This document shows positions 1-6,735 of a stretch of DNA of 8,470 nt, piece by piece; position 1 is the stretch's first letter, and every line of letters starts with the position of its first letter. Origin of the DNA: GCA-002700125 sp964434385 (GTDB taxonomy: Bacteria > Chloroflexota > Dehalococcoidia > Lucifugimonadales > Lucifugimonadaceae). The DNA lies in NCBI GenBank assembly GCA_964434385.1, contig CAYSUW010000030.1, positions 1-8,470 of the forward strand. Direction: 5' to 3'. Below the pieces are notes generated by a model. It saw only the letters and a program-made list of their open reading frames with translations. It ran no database searches and was not told where the DNA came from. Made by a program: the position numbers and the translations under genes.

Positions 1-1
1 T

Positions 2-64
2 GACTTGGGGAATGGTTCTGCACAAGTTACAGGCAGTACAATAATAAGTTTTATTAAAGCTTAA
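2..64 (+). CDS. 3' end of an unidentified gene (partial, cut by window edge)
   Basis: An open frame enters from the left edge, runs for 20 codons and stops with TAA at 62-64, seven bases before a strong intrinsic terminator. The visible peptide ends in TIISFIKA. It is too short to assign to a family, and I do not recognise it. Another frame is also open until a TAA at 42-44, so the frame choice rests on the better fit of the 62-64 stop to the terminator. Nothing can be said about function. Confidence 0.45.
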   Translation, partial: DLGNGSAQVTGSTIISFIKA

Positions 65-70
65 ATAATA

Positions 71-99
71 AAAAGGGCTCCAAACGGAGCCCTTTTTTT
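71..99 (+). terminator. Strong intrinsic terminator
   Basis: GGGCTCC (75-81) pairs perfectly with GGAGCCC (86-92) around a four-base AAAC loop. The stem is followed by seven T residues and preceded by a run of A residues that extends the pairing. It would end transcription of the gene at the left edge. The flanking A and T runs mean it could work in both directions. It insulates the transporter operon from the gene before it. Confidence 0.93.
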
Positions 100-158
100 A
101 TCAAAAATATAGTTTGAGAATAAATTGTGATTTGTTCATATGAAATTTTCTTAGAACT

Positions 159-186
159 TTGAAGTTATGATGATTTTATCTATAAT
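159..186 (+). promoter_or_regulatory. Sigma70-type promoter of the ABC transporter operon
   Basis: A perfect TATAAT -10 hexamer sits at 181-186. A TTGAAG -35 candidate (4 of 6 consensus bases) is at 159-164, giving a 16-base spacer. Transcription would start near 193, leaving a leader of about 25 bases before the first gene. The region is AT-rich, so the -35 assignment is weaker than the -10. It lies between an upstream terminator and a well-placed ribosome binding site, which supports the call. Confidence 0.65.
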
Positions 187-210
187 GTAAATTCTATATT
201 AAAAAAAAAT

Positions 211-215
211 AGGAG
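211..215 (+). promoter_or_regulatory. Ribosome binding site deciding the start of the binding protein
   Basis: AGGAG at 211-215 is followed by two adjacent ATG codons, at 218 and 221. The first is only 2 bases from the Shine-Dalgarno, too close for efficient initiation. The second is 5 bases away, a normal spacing. The ATG at 221 is therefore the more likely start. The difference is a single N-terminal methionine. Confidence 0.7.
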
Positions 216-220
216 CAATG

Positions 221-2164
221 ATGATTGGGAATAATTTTAATTTATTAAAACTATTTCTTTTAACAGTATTGATTTCTTTATTTGTGGCATGTGGAACTAC
301 TGAAACTGAGACTATAACAGTAGTAGAAAAAGAAGTAGTAGAAGTGATTAAAGAAGTACCTGTAGAAAAGGAAGTAATTAAAGAAGTTGAAGTAAAAGTA
401 GTGGAAGTTCAAGAGAAAGAAGTAATTAGAGAAGTTCAAGTAAAAGAAAGAGAATTAGTAGAGACAGAAAAAGTCGTTGTACAAGAGACAAAATCTGACA
501 AAGACACCTGTCCTGCAGATTTAGGAAGAGAAGATACTTTAATCTATTCATTTGGTGGAAGTACTTCAATTAAAGCTCCTGAAGTTATGAACCCATTCTC
601 TGCAGGTCATGAGATGAGGAACGGATTACATATTACTTTACCTCAGTTGTTCTATTACAACGTATTAACGGGTGAAGAAATTCCATGGACTGGAACTGCT
701 TGGAAAGCAAACTTTGATTACACTGAATATACAGTGCAAATTAGAGAAGGTGTTAAATGGAGTGATGGTCAAAGATTTACTGCAAATGACGTAGCATTTA
801 CATACAATATGTTACGAGATCATCCTAAAATGACTGGTTGGGGAAAAGGTCCTGACGTGAATCTTTGGGTAAAAGAAGCTATAGCAGTAGATGATTACAC
901 TGTACAAATAGTTCTTAACAAACCAAACCCAAGATTCCACATGAGTTTCTTGTGGTCACACGTAGGAAAAGCTCCTTTCATTGTTCCAGCTCACATTTGG
1001 AGTGTTCAGGAAGATGTAGAAACTTTTTCTAACTTTGATCTATCTAAAGGTTGGCCTATAGGAACGGGACCATACAAACTAATAGAGTCAACTCCACAAA
1101 ATACAATTTGGGATAGAAGAGATGATTGGTGGGCATCTGAAATAGGATTCCACGATGATCCTGCAATGTGTCGTCTTGTATGGGTAGCTAAGCAAGATTC
1201 AGCTACAACTGCAAGATTACTTGCTAATAACGAGATTGACAGTGCTGTTGACCTAAGACCTTTAGCAATGAAAACTTTGATAGAAGCAAATGATCAGATA
1301 ACCACTTACACTGGTAGAGAAGAGCCATATGGTTATCTTGACTGGTGGCCAACATCATTATGGTTCAACCATCAGAATCCAAAATTTGATAAAGATATCA
1401 GATGGGCTATAGCATTTGCTATTAACCAAGATGAATTGATAGCCGTTGGACAAGGAGGTTCAGGACAAACTTCTGATGTTCCTTATCCATATTATGCTGG
1501 ATTAATGCCATATCACGAAAACATTAAGGACATTCTAGCTGAAAAAAGTCCTACTGATTTTGATTTAGATCGATCAGCAGCTCGAATGGAGACAGCCGGT
1601 TTTGCTAAAAATGATGATGATATGTGGGAGAAAGATGGAGAAGAATTTGGATTTGTACTATCTGGACATCCATTAATGGAAGATATTGGTCCTATTATGG
1701 CTACCCAGTTAGTTAAAGCTGGTTTCAAAGTTGAATATAAAAACCAGGCTGGTCTTGGAAATGAGGCAGCTATGGGTAATCTGGATGCATGGTTACTTGG
1801 ACATGGTGGTTCAACAGTAGATCCATGGGATACACTTAACTTATATCACAGTAGATACAGTGCTCCTGCTGGAGAAAGAGCAGTAAGGCATTCTCGATGG
1901 GAAAATGCTGAGTTCGACGCTATTATTGATGAAATGGGTAGTGTTCATCCTGACAACAAAGCCAAAATGCTTGAATTAAACCATCAAGCTTATGAAATTT
2001 GGTATGACGAATTAGTAGATATCCCGATACAGCAGTGGGTACACAGAGTTCCAGTTAATACAACATATTGGACTAACTGGCCAAATCTAGAAAGACCATT
2101 ACCATTGGCTTTCTGGCCTAGACACAGCTTAATCGGATTCTTACAACTGAAAAAAGCTAACTAA
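221..2164 (+). CDS. ABC transporter substrate-binding lipoprotein, SBP_bac_5 family (peptide/nickel type)
   Basis: This is the extracytoplasmic receptor of a Dpp/Opp-type importer: it captures the solute and delivers it to the permease. Numbering from the ATG at 221, the protein has 647 residues. Residues 1-23 form a signal peptide with a hydrophobic core ending LFVA before Cys24, the likely lipidation site (Phe at -3 is a little unusual). Residues about 34-89 are a Val/Glu/Lys-rich repeat linker. The SBP_bac_5 domain follows, with the family signature WSDGQRFTANDVAFTYN at about 180-196, a GTGPYKL turn at 281-287, and many aromatic residues. The only other cysteines I see are Cys97 and Cys317, which could form a disulfide. 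Family members are usually 500-600 residues, and the linker accounts for the excess. The gene is first in the operon, with its own promoter and a stem-loop after it. The substrate cannot be read from sequence; peptides are the default, but the family also binds sugars, nickel chelates and other solutes. Confidence 0.93.
   Translation: MIGNNFNLLKLFLLTVLISLFVACGTTETETITVVEKEVVEVIKEVPVEKEVIKEVEVKVVEVQEKEVIREVQVKERELVETEKVVVQETKSDKDTCPADLGREDTLIYSFGGSTSIKAPEVMNPFSAGHEMRNGLHITLPQLFYYNVLTGEEIPWTGTAWKANFDYTEYTVQIREGVKWSDGQRFTANDVAFTYNMLRDHPKMTGWGKGPDVNLWVKEAIAVDDYTVQIVLNKPNPRFHMSFLWSHVGKAPFIVPAHIWSVQEDVETFSNFDLSKGWPIGTGPYKLIESTPQNTIWDRRDDWWASEIGFHDDPAMCRLVWVAKQDSATTARLLANNEIDSAVDLRPLAMKTLIEANDQITTYTGREEPYGYLDWWPTSLWFNHQNPKFDKDIRWAIAFAINQDELIAVGQGGSGQTSDVPYPYYAGLMPYHENIKDILAEKSPTDFDLDRSAARMETAGFAKNDDDMWEKDGEEFGFVLSGHPLMEDIGPIMATQLVKAGFKVEYKNQAGLGNEAAMGNLDAWLLGHGGSTVDPWDTLNLYHSRYSAPAGERAVRHSRWENAEFDAIIDEMGSVHPDNKAKMLELNHQAYEIWYDELVDIPIQQWVHRVPVNTTYWTNWPNLERPLPLAFWPRHSLIGFLQLKKAN
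320..487 (+). repeat. Val/Glu/Lys-rich repeat region inside the binding-protein gene
   Basis: The stretch encodes imperfect copies of KEVIKEV-like units. At the DNA level, 371-398 and 419-446 match at 26 of 28 bases (offset 48). The segment 341-357 matches 371-387 at 16 of 17 bases (offset 30). Both offsets are multiples of three, so the frame is kept. The unit probably spaces the binding domain away from the membrane anchor, either as a coiled coil or as an extended charged stalk. This is an inference from its place right after the lipid-anchored cysteine. Confidence 0.85.
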
Positions 2165-2193
2165 GAATATAAGTTTTAAGTTATAAGATTTAG

Positions 2194-2229
2194 AGTGGCT
2201 GGAATCAATTTATATCCAGCCACTTCTTT
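2194..2229 (+). terminator. Intergenic stem-loop terminator/attenuator after the binding-protein gene
   Basis: AGTGGCTGGA (2194-2203) pairs perfectly over 10 bp with TCCAGCCACT (2215-2224), with an 11-base AT-rich loop and a TCTTTT tract after it. It lies 29 bases after the stop codon of the binding protein and 38 bases before dppD. In transporter operons, such an element usually allows partial read-through and protects the upstream message, so the binding protein outnumbers the membrane complex. Termination efficiency cannot be judged here: the T-run is interrupted by one C and the loop is long. Confidence 0.75.
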
Positions 2230-2267
2230 TATATATATAATTAGTCAATAATTATTTGGAGAATTAA

Positions 2268-3242
2268 TTGTCGAAAATTTTAGAGGTAAATGATTTAAAA
2301 GTGTATTTTCACACTAATCTCGGTCCAGTAAAAGCTGTTGATGGAATTAGCTTTTCCCTTGAATCTGGAGAAAGACTAGGATTAGTTGGAGAATCAGGCT
2401 CAGGTAAAACCACAACTGCTCTTGCTCTCATGAGGTTGATCAAAAAGCCTGGAATTATTGAAAATGGTAAAATTTTAGTAGATCAAAAAGATCTCCTAGC
2501 TCTTAATGATACCCAGATGAGAGAAGCAAGATTTTCTGAAATTTCTATGATCCCACAAGGTGCAATGAATTCTCTAAATCCAGTAATGAAAATTGGAGAA
2601 CAGTTAAAAGACACTCTTGTAGCACATAGAAAATATTCTGGTGACCAATCTTTAAGTAAACAACAATACAGATCTATAATTGATAACCTTCTTACCTCAG
2701 TAGGATTAGAAAAAAATGTTGCAAAAATGTTCCCTCATGAATTAAGTGGTGGAATGAAACAAAGAGTAACAATTGCAATGGGAATTTCTCTAGAACCAAA
2801 AGTCATTCTTGCTGATGAACCTACTAGCGCACTAGATGTTGTAGTACAAAGACATGTAATGGAAACATTACAGAATGCTCAGGAAAAAATTGGAGCAGGT
2901 TTAATTTTAGTTGGTCATGATATGGGTTTAATGGCACAATTTGTTCATAGAATTGGAGTAATGTATGCGGGAAAACTTGTGGAAATTGCACCTGTTAAAA
3001 CTATCTTTAAAAACCCTATACATCCTTATACAAAAATGTTGATAAGAAGTCTCCCAAAACTTGATTCACATGGAAGATTTTTCGGAATACCAGGTCTTCC
3101 TCCTGCCCTATTAAATCTAAGTCCTGGATGTACATTTTGTGAAAGGGTCGAAGATTTTTCTCATGTTGGAGAACCAGTTGAATGGACTATGATTTCAAAA
3201 GATCATGAAGTCTTAATGTGTGGAGGCTGTGAAAAAAGATGA
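2268..3242 (+). CDS. dppD: Peptide-type ABC transporter ATP-binding protein DppD
   Basis: This is one of two cytoplasmic ATPases that power the importer. Its 324 residues show Walker A GESGSGKTT (41-49), Q-loop Gln97, signature LSGGM (159-163), Walker B VILADEP (179-185), D-loop SALD (187-190) and H-loop His217. The C-terminal oligopeptide-transporter extension has HPYT (252-255). The start is TTG at 2268, with GGAGA (2258-2262) five bases upstream; the first in-frame ATG falls inside the nucleotide-binding domain, so TTG is well supported. The extension carries Cys288, Cys291, Cys318 and Cys321, two CxxC pairs, instead of the usual C-x5-C spacing seen as GCPFHPRC in many DppD/OppD proteins. 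The stop overlaps the dppF start by ATGA, so the two ATPases are probably translated together as a heterodimer. Confidence 0.95.
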   Translation: MSKILEVNDLKVYFHTNLGPVKAVDGISFSLESGERLGLVGESGSGKTTTALALMRLIKKPGIIENGKILVDQKDLLALNDTQMREARFSEISMIPQGAMNSLNPVMKIGEQLKDTLVAHRKYSGDQSLSKQQYRSIIDNLLTSVGLEKNVAKMFPHELSGGMKQRVTIAMGISLEPKVILADEPTSALDVVVQRHVMETLQNAQEKIGAGLILVGHDMGLMAQFVHRIGVMYAGKLVEIAPVKTIFKNPIHPYTKMLIRSLPKLDSHGRFFGIPGLPPALLNLSPGCTFCERVEDFSHVGEPVEWTMISKDHEVLMCGGCEKR

Positions 3243-4105
3243 ATAACATTATTGATGTAAAAAACGTAACTAAAATTTTCTCAAAAGGAATAATTAATAA
3301 AAGTTTTACTAGAGCTGTAAATAATATCAGTTTGAATATTGATTCTGAAAAACCAATGATAAGAGCAATAGCCGGAGAAAGTGGTAGTGGAAAAACCACT
3401 TTAGCAAGAATGATTCTAGGTTTAATCTCTCCTACAGAAGGAGAACTGTTTTTTCAAGGTCAAAACATAAATAAACTTAATAATGAAGATAGACTAAATT
3501 TTAGAAAATCAGTTCAACCAATATTTCAAGATCCTTTTGGAGTATTTAATCCTTTTTATAAAATCGATAGAGTTCTCAATACACCTTTAATAAAATTTCA
3601 AGTAAGCAATAATAAGACCGAAATAAAAGATAGAATTGAGACTGCATTAAACAGCGTGGGGCTGAGACCTGATGAAACTTTAGGAAGATACCCTCATGAA
3701 TTGAGTGGTGGGCAAAGACAAAGAATTATGGTTGCTAGAGCTCTTATTTTAGAACCAAAAGTAATAGTTGCTGACGAACCCGTGTCCATGGTTGATGCAT
3801 CATTGAGAGCAACAATTCTTGAAAGTATATACAAATTCAAAGAAGAACAAAATATCTCAGTAATATATATTACTCATGACTTAACTACAGCACATCAGCT
3901 TTGTGATGACATTATGGTGCTGTATGCAGGAAATATGGTAGAGGCAGGGCCTATAGATCTTATAGTACGTAATCCTTCTCATCCATATACAAAATTACTT
4001 GTTAATTCTATCCCCTTTCCAGATCCCGATATGAATTGGAAAAAATATGATCCTAAAGACCGTCTAAAACTTGATGTAGAGTCCGTTGGTTGGAGAAACA
4101 AATGA
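3239..4105 (+). CDS. dppF: Peptide-type ABC transporter ATP-binding protein DppF
   Basis: This is the second ATPase of the importer. Its 288 residues contain Walker A GESGSGKTT (46-54), Q-loop Gln97, signature LSGGQ (155-159), Walker B VIVADEP (175-181), D-loop SMVD (183-186), H-loop His213 and HPYT (248-251). It is shorter than typical DppF proteins (about 320-330 residues): it ends about 37 residues after HPYT and lacks the C-terminal cysteine cluster of the oligo_HPY region. No frameshift is evident, so this looks like a natural short form. Translation starts inside the dppD stop (ATGA, 3239-3242). A GGAGG at 3222-3226 is 12 bases upstream, rather far, so coupling from dppD is likely. Confidence 0.95.
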   Translation: MNNIIDVKNVTKIFSKGIINKSFTRAVNNISLNIDSEKPMIRAIAGESGSGKTTLARMILGLISPTEGELFFQGQNINKLNNEDRLNFRKSVQPIFQDPFGVFNPFYKIDRVLNTPLIKFQVSNNKTEIKDRIETALNSVGLRPDETLGRYPHELSGGQRQRIMVARALILEPKVIVADEPVSMVDASLRATILESIYKFKEEQNISVIYITHDLTTAHQLCDDIMVLYAGNMVEAGPIDLIVRNPSHPYTKLLVNSIPFPDPDMNWKKYDPKDRLKLDVESVGWRNK

Positions 4106-4152
4106 GTATATCGGACAAATTTATAGTAGAGGACTATTCATATGACATTTAA
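4102..4152 (+). CDS. Possible 16-residue coupling peptide between dppF and dppB
   Basis: An ATG at 4102-4104 overlaps the dppF stop as ATGA, the same arrangement as the dppD/dppF junction. It has GGAGA at 4092-4096, five bases upstream, the same motif and spacing used by dppD. The frame encodes MSISDKFIVEDYSYDI and stops with TAA at 4150-4152, eight bases past the dppB ATG and in a different frame. Terminating ribosomes could restart at the dppB ATG, keeping its synthesis tied to dppF. I do not recognise the peptide, and the Shine-Dalgarno is also part of dppF codons, so this may be chance. Confidence 0.35.
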   Translation: MSISDKFIVEDYSYDI

Positions 4153-5146
4153 ATTTGTTTCTAAGAGAATATTAATGTTTTTTATAGTAGTTTTAGTTGC
4201 ATCTTCTGTTAATTTTTTTATTCCCAAACTTGTACCTGATACAGACCCTGTAAGTATAAGAATGATGGAAATAGCTGATCAGGGAGGAGTCTATGATGAA
4301 GGGATGAAAGCTGTAGCCGATGAGTATTTCAAGATGTTTGGATTAGATCAACCATTATGGAAACAGTATCTATTCCATTTAAGAGATGCCGCTACATTCA
4401 ATCTTGGAGTTTCTTTTACCTACTATCCTAGTACTGTTATGGGTATGATTTGGGATGCACTTCCTTGGACTTTTGGCCTACTGTTTACGGCAACTATAAT
4501 GTCATTTGTAATAGGAGGAGTAGTAGGTGCATTGCTTGGGTGGCCATACGCACCTAGATCTTTACGTTATATTGTTCCTCCATTATTTCTTTTCTCAGCA
4601 ATCCCCTATTATATGTTAGGTCTTTTGTTGATTTATGTTCTTGCGTATTGGTTACCACTATTCCCTACCGCAGGCGGATATCAAATTGGAGAAATATTCA
4701 ACTTCGGATGGGGCAGAATGGTGGATATAATTCATCATGCAGCTCTTCCTGCACTTTCTATAGTTATAGCAGAATTTGGTATCAGATCTTTAGTAACTCG
4801 TGGAATGATCCTAAGTTTATACGGAGAAGATTATATAAAACTTGCTGAAGCTAAAGGGTTACCAAATAGTAGAATATTTATGTGGTATGGAATTCGAAAT
4901 ACCCTACTTCCTCAATTCACTATATTAGCCTTACATCTAGGACATATAGCAAGTGGAGCTATCATTGTTGAAATTATTTTTGCTTATCCAGGGCTTGGTA
5001 ATCTTTTAAGAGACTCAGTCCAGGCATTCGACTTCCCAGTAATCTACGGAATAGTATATTTCCTTATATTAAGTATAGCTGTAGCAACACTTCTATTAGA
5101 CTTTATTTATCCTATTATAGACCCAAGAATAACTTATGAGGATTGA
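4142..5146 (+). CDS. dppB: Peptide-type ABC transporter permease DppB
   Basis: This is an inner-membrane channel subunit that pairs with DppC. Its 334 residues begin with a hydrophobic segment at about 9-29. An extracytoplasmic loop follows, with the family-typical GLDQPLWKQY stretch (67-76), and then membrane segments at about 108-134, 143-172, 197-216, 258-280 and 300-325. The cytoplasmic EAA loop, which docks with the ATPases, is at about 230-256 (YIKLAEAKGLPNSRIF then RNTLLP). FAYPGLGNLLRDSV (280-293) is typical of DppB. The ATG start at 4142 has AGAGGA (4128-4133) eight bases upstream. The gene lies 36 bp after dppF; a short overlapping reading frame fills that gap. Confidence 0.95.
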   Translation: MTFKFVSKRILMFFIVVLVASSVNFFIPKLVPDTDPVSIRMMEIADQGGVYDEGMKAVADEYFKMFGLDQPLWKQYLFHLRDAATFNLGVSFTYYPSTVMGMIWDALPWTFGLLFTATIMSFVIGGVVGALLGWPYAPRSLRYIVPPLFLFSAIPYYMLGLLLIYVLAYWLPLFPTAGGYQIGEIFNFGWGRMVDIIHHAALPALSIVIAEFGIRSLVTRGMILSLYGEDYIKLAEAKGLPNSRIFMWYGIRNTLLPQFTILALHLGHIASGAIIVEIIFAYPGLGNLLRDSVQAFDFPVIYGIVYFLILSIAVATLLLDFIYPIIDPRITYED

Positions 5147-5149
5147 CAA

Positions 5150-6001
5150 TTGAAAAAAATTAAAGAATTAATAAAAAAATATCCAATTCTTTCAATAGGT
5201 ATATTAGTACTTATTAGTCCTCTTGTTTTTTCTGGTGTAGGTCACTTATTTATAGATACAGGAAAAGCTGAAGCCTTATCGGTAGTTCCACGTTTAGGCC
5301 CAAACTCTGAATTATGGTTAGGATCAGATATGCATGGCAGAGATTTATTCGCAGTAGCAGTAGCTGGAATACCATTGACACTTTACGTAGGTTTTCTAGC
5401 AGGAATTATTTCTCTGGGAGTAGGAATAGTTCTTGGATTCTTAACAGGTTACTTAGGTGGTTGGTTAGATGATATAGTGAGATTATTTACTGATTCTCTT
5501 ATGACAATCCCATCTATCGCAGTGATGATAGTATTAGCTATTTCAATAGAAGAAAATATTACTTTAAACCAAATGGCTTTAGTTATTTCTTCTCTTGCTT
5601 GGATGGGTCCCACAAGAGTAATTAGAGCTCAAGTGCTCACTCTAAAAGAAAGACCTTTTATTGAGGTATCAAGATTATCTGGAATGAATACTTTTGAAAT
5701 TATATTTCAAGAAATATTACCTAATATGCTTCCATTCTTAGCTGCTAGTTTTACAGGAGCAGTAACAGGATCCATTTTAGCTTCTGTCGGACTTGAAGCA
5801 ATAGGATTGGGCCCAATGGCTGACCCTACAATGGGAATGACTTTATACTGGGCTATTTCATTTACTGCAATGTTAGCTGGAATGTGGTGGTGGTGGTTAC
5901 CTCCAATAATTGTAATAATGATTATCTTCTCAGGATTGTATTTAATTGCTGCAGGATTAGATAAAATTGCTAATCCAAGACTTGAAGGACCACAAGCTTA
6001 A
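5150..6001 (+). CDS. dppC: Peptide-type ABC transporter permease DppC
   Basis: This is the second channel subunit. It has 283 residues, with a first membrane segment at about 11-30, then the LGSDMHGRDLF motif (57-67) that marks DppC-type permeases. Further segments lie at about 71-102, 119-133, 141-155, 193-220 and 240-270. The EAA loop is at about 168-195 (FIEVSRLSGMNTFEII then PNMLP). A run of four tryptophans (246-249) sits at the edge of the last segment; WW or WWW is usual there. The start is TTG at 5150, with GAGGA (5138-5142) seven bases upstream and 3 bp after the dppB stop. It is the last gene of the operon; only 7 bp separate it from the converging repair gene. Confidence 0.95.
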   Translation: MKKIKELIKKYPILSIGILVLISPLVFSGVGHLFIDTGKAEALSVVPRLGPNSELWLGSDMHGRDLFAVAVAGIPLTLYVGFLAGIISLGVGIVLGFLTGYLGGWLDDIVRLFTDSLMTIPSIAVMIVLAISIEENITLNQMALVISSLAWMGPTRVIRAQVLTLKERPFIEVSRLSGMNTFEIIFQEILPNMLPFLAASFTGAVTGSILASVGLEAIGLGPMADPTMGMTLYWAISFTAMLAGMWWWWLPPIIVIMIIFSGLYLIAAGLDKIANPRLEGPQA

Positions 6002-6008
6002 TCAGGTA

Positions 6009-6701
6009 TCATAACTTAAGATACTCTTTTCTTAGATCATCTGGAAACTTTTCTATAGAATATCTCAACATCGTTCTTGGCATTTTATCAGCATACTTAT
6101 TAAGGAATTTTATCTCAATGTTAAAGTCTCTCTTACCCACTTCTCTCAGCATCCATCCTACTGCTTTATGTATCAAATCTTCCTTATCATTAATTAATAT
6201 TGAAGCAATTTTTATAGTATCTGTATGTAAACCTTTTTTAATAAAATTAAAAGTGGACATTATCGCTATCCTTCTTTCCCAAAGATTATTTGAATAAACC
6301 AATTTATAGAGTAAATTCTTCTTCTTGTTAATCAAGTAATCACCTAAAATATTAGGGGCAGAAGAATCTACCAAATTCCAATTGTTAATAAATTCAATTT
6401 TTTCTACATATAAACTTACAATCTCCTCTTTATGTTTATGGTCAGATTTTTCATAACGCTTTATTAAAATAAATAGTGAAATCAATCGAATCTCATTAAA
6501 TTGTGATTGAAGTAAGCAAGATATTTCATCTAGACTCAAGTATTTATATTTTTCTGCTTTTTTACGTAAAACAGGAACTCTAATGCCTAGGAATTTATCT
6601 CCTTCACCATACTGACCTATACCAGTTTTAAAGAATCGTTGAGCATGTTCTGCTATTTGTATATCAGAGAGAGTTTTTAATTCTTTAAGTAAATTGTCCA
6701 T
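6009..6701 (-). CDS. alkD: AlkD-like DNA alkylation repair protein (HEAT-repeat DNA glycosylase)
   Basis: Members of this family remove bulky or cationic alkylated purines such as 3- and 7-alkyl bases from DNA in the cytoplasm. Its 230 residues are mostly alpha-helical repeats, matching the family length. It has the N-terminal GDKFLGIRVPVLRK motif (34-47) and NNWNLVDSSAP (106-116). Trp108, Asp112, Arg143 or Arg144 (in WERRIAIMSTF) and Trp183 (in VGWMLREVGKRD) line up with Trp109, Asp113, Arg148 and Trp187 of Bacillus cereus AlkD as I remember them, so the active site looks intact. DKMPRTMLRYSIEKFP near the end is also typical. The ATG start has no Shine-Dalgarno at a normal distance (only GAG touching the ATG). 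It lies 34 bp after the sulfatase stop, so it is probably read from the same transcript. The functional link to the sulfatase is unclear. Confidence 0.93.
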   Translation of the reverse strand: MDNLLKELKTLSDIQIAEHAQRFFKTGIGQYGEGDKFLGIRVPVLRKKAEKYKYLSLDEISCLLQSQFNEIRLISLFILIKRYEKSDHKHKEEIVSLYVEKIEFINNWNLVDSSAPNILGDYLINKKKNLLYKLVYSNNLWERRIAIMSTFNFIKKGLHTDTIKIASILINDKEDLIHKAVGWMLREVGKRDFNIEIKFLNKYADKMPRTMLRYSIEKFPDDLRKEYLKL

Positions 6702-6735
6702 CTCAAAAAAATAAGTAATAAAAATTAGATTAAAT

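Noticed and set aside
135..144. Perfect 10-bp palindrome TTCATATGAA upstream of the -35 element, a possible operator
   Set aside because: A palindrome of this length is not surprising in about 150 bases of AT-rich DNA, there is no second copy nearby, and no regulator gene is in the window.
1513..1728. 71-codon - strand frame inside the binding-protein gene
   Set aside because: Antisense shadow; the + strand encodes a continuous conserved family protein here.
2236..2241. TATAAT just after the intergenic hairpin, a possible second promoter for dppD
   Set aside because: It lies in a TATATATA tract and has no recognisable -35 element 15-19 bases upstream; probably chance.
3187..3399. 70-codon - strand frame across the dppD/dppF junction
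   Set aside because: Hydrophobic antisense shadow over two well-supported ATPase genes; no separate evidence.
4648..4848. 66-codon + strand frame inside dppB
   Set aside because: Out-of-frame shadow of a clear permease gene, with no recognisable protein features.
5885..5896. Run of four tryptophan codons in dppC as an attenuator-like or unusual signal
   Set aside because: DppC-type permeases often have two or three tryptophans at this membrane edge; there is no leader-peptide context.
6005..6030. Weak hairpin (GTATC at 6006-6010 with GATAC at 6020-6024) followed by TCTTTT, a possible terminator of the dpp operon
   Set aside because: Only five Watson-Crick pairs with little G+C, inside the coding end of the alkD-like gene. 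An alternative CTTAA/TTAAG pairing competes with it. Not strong enough to call.
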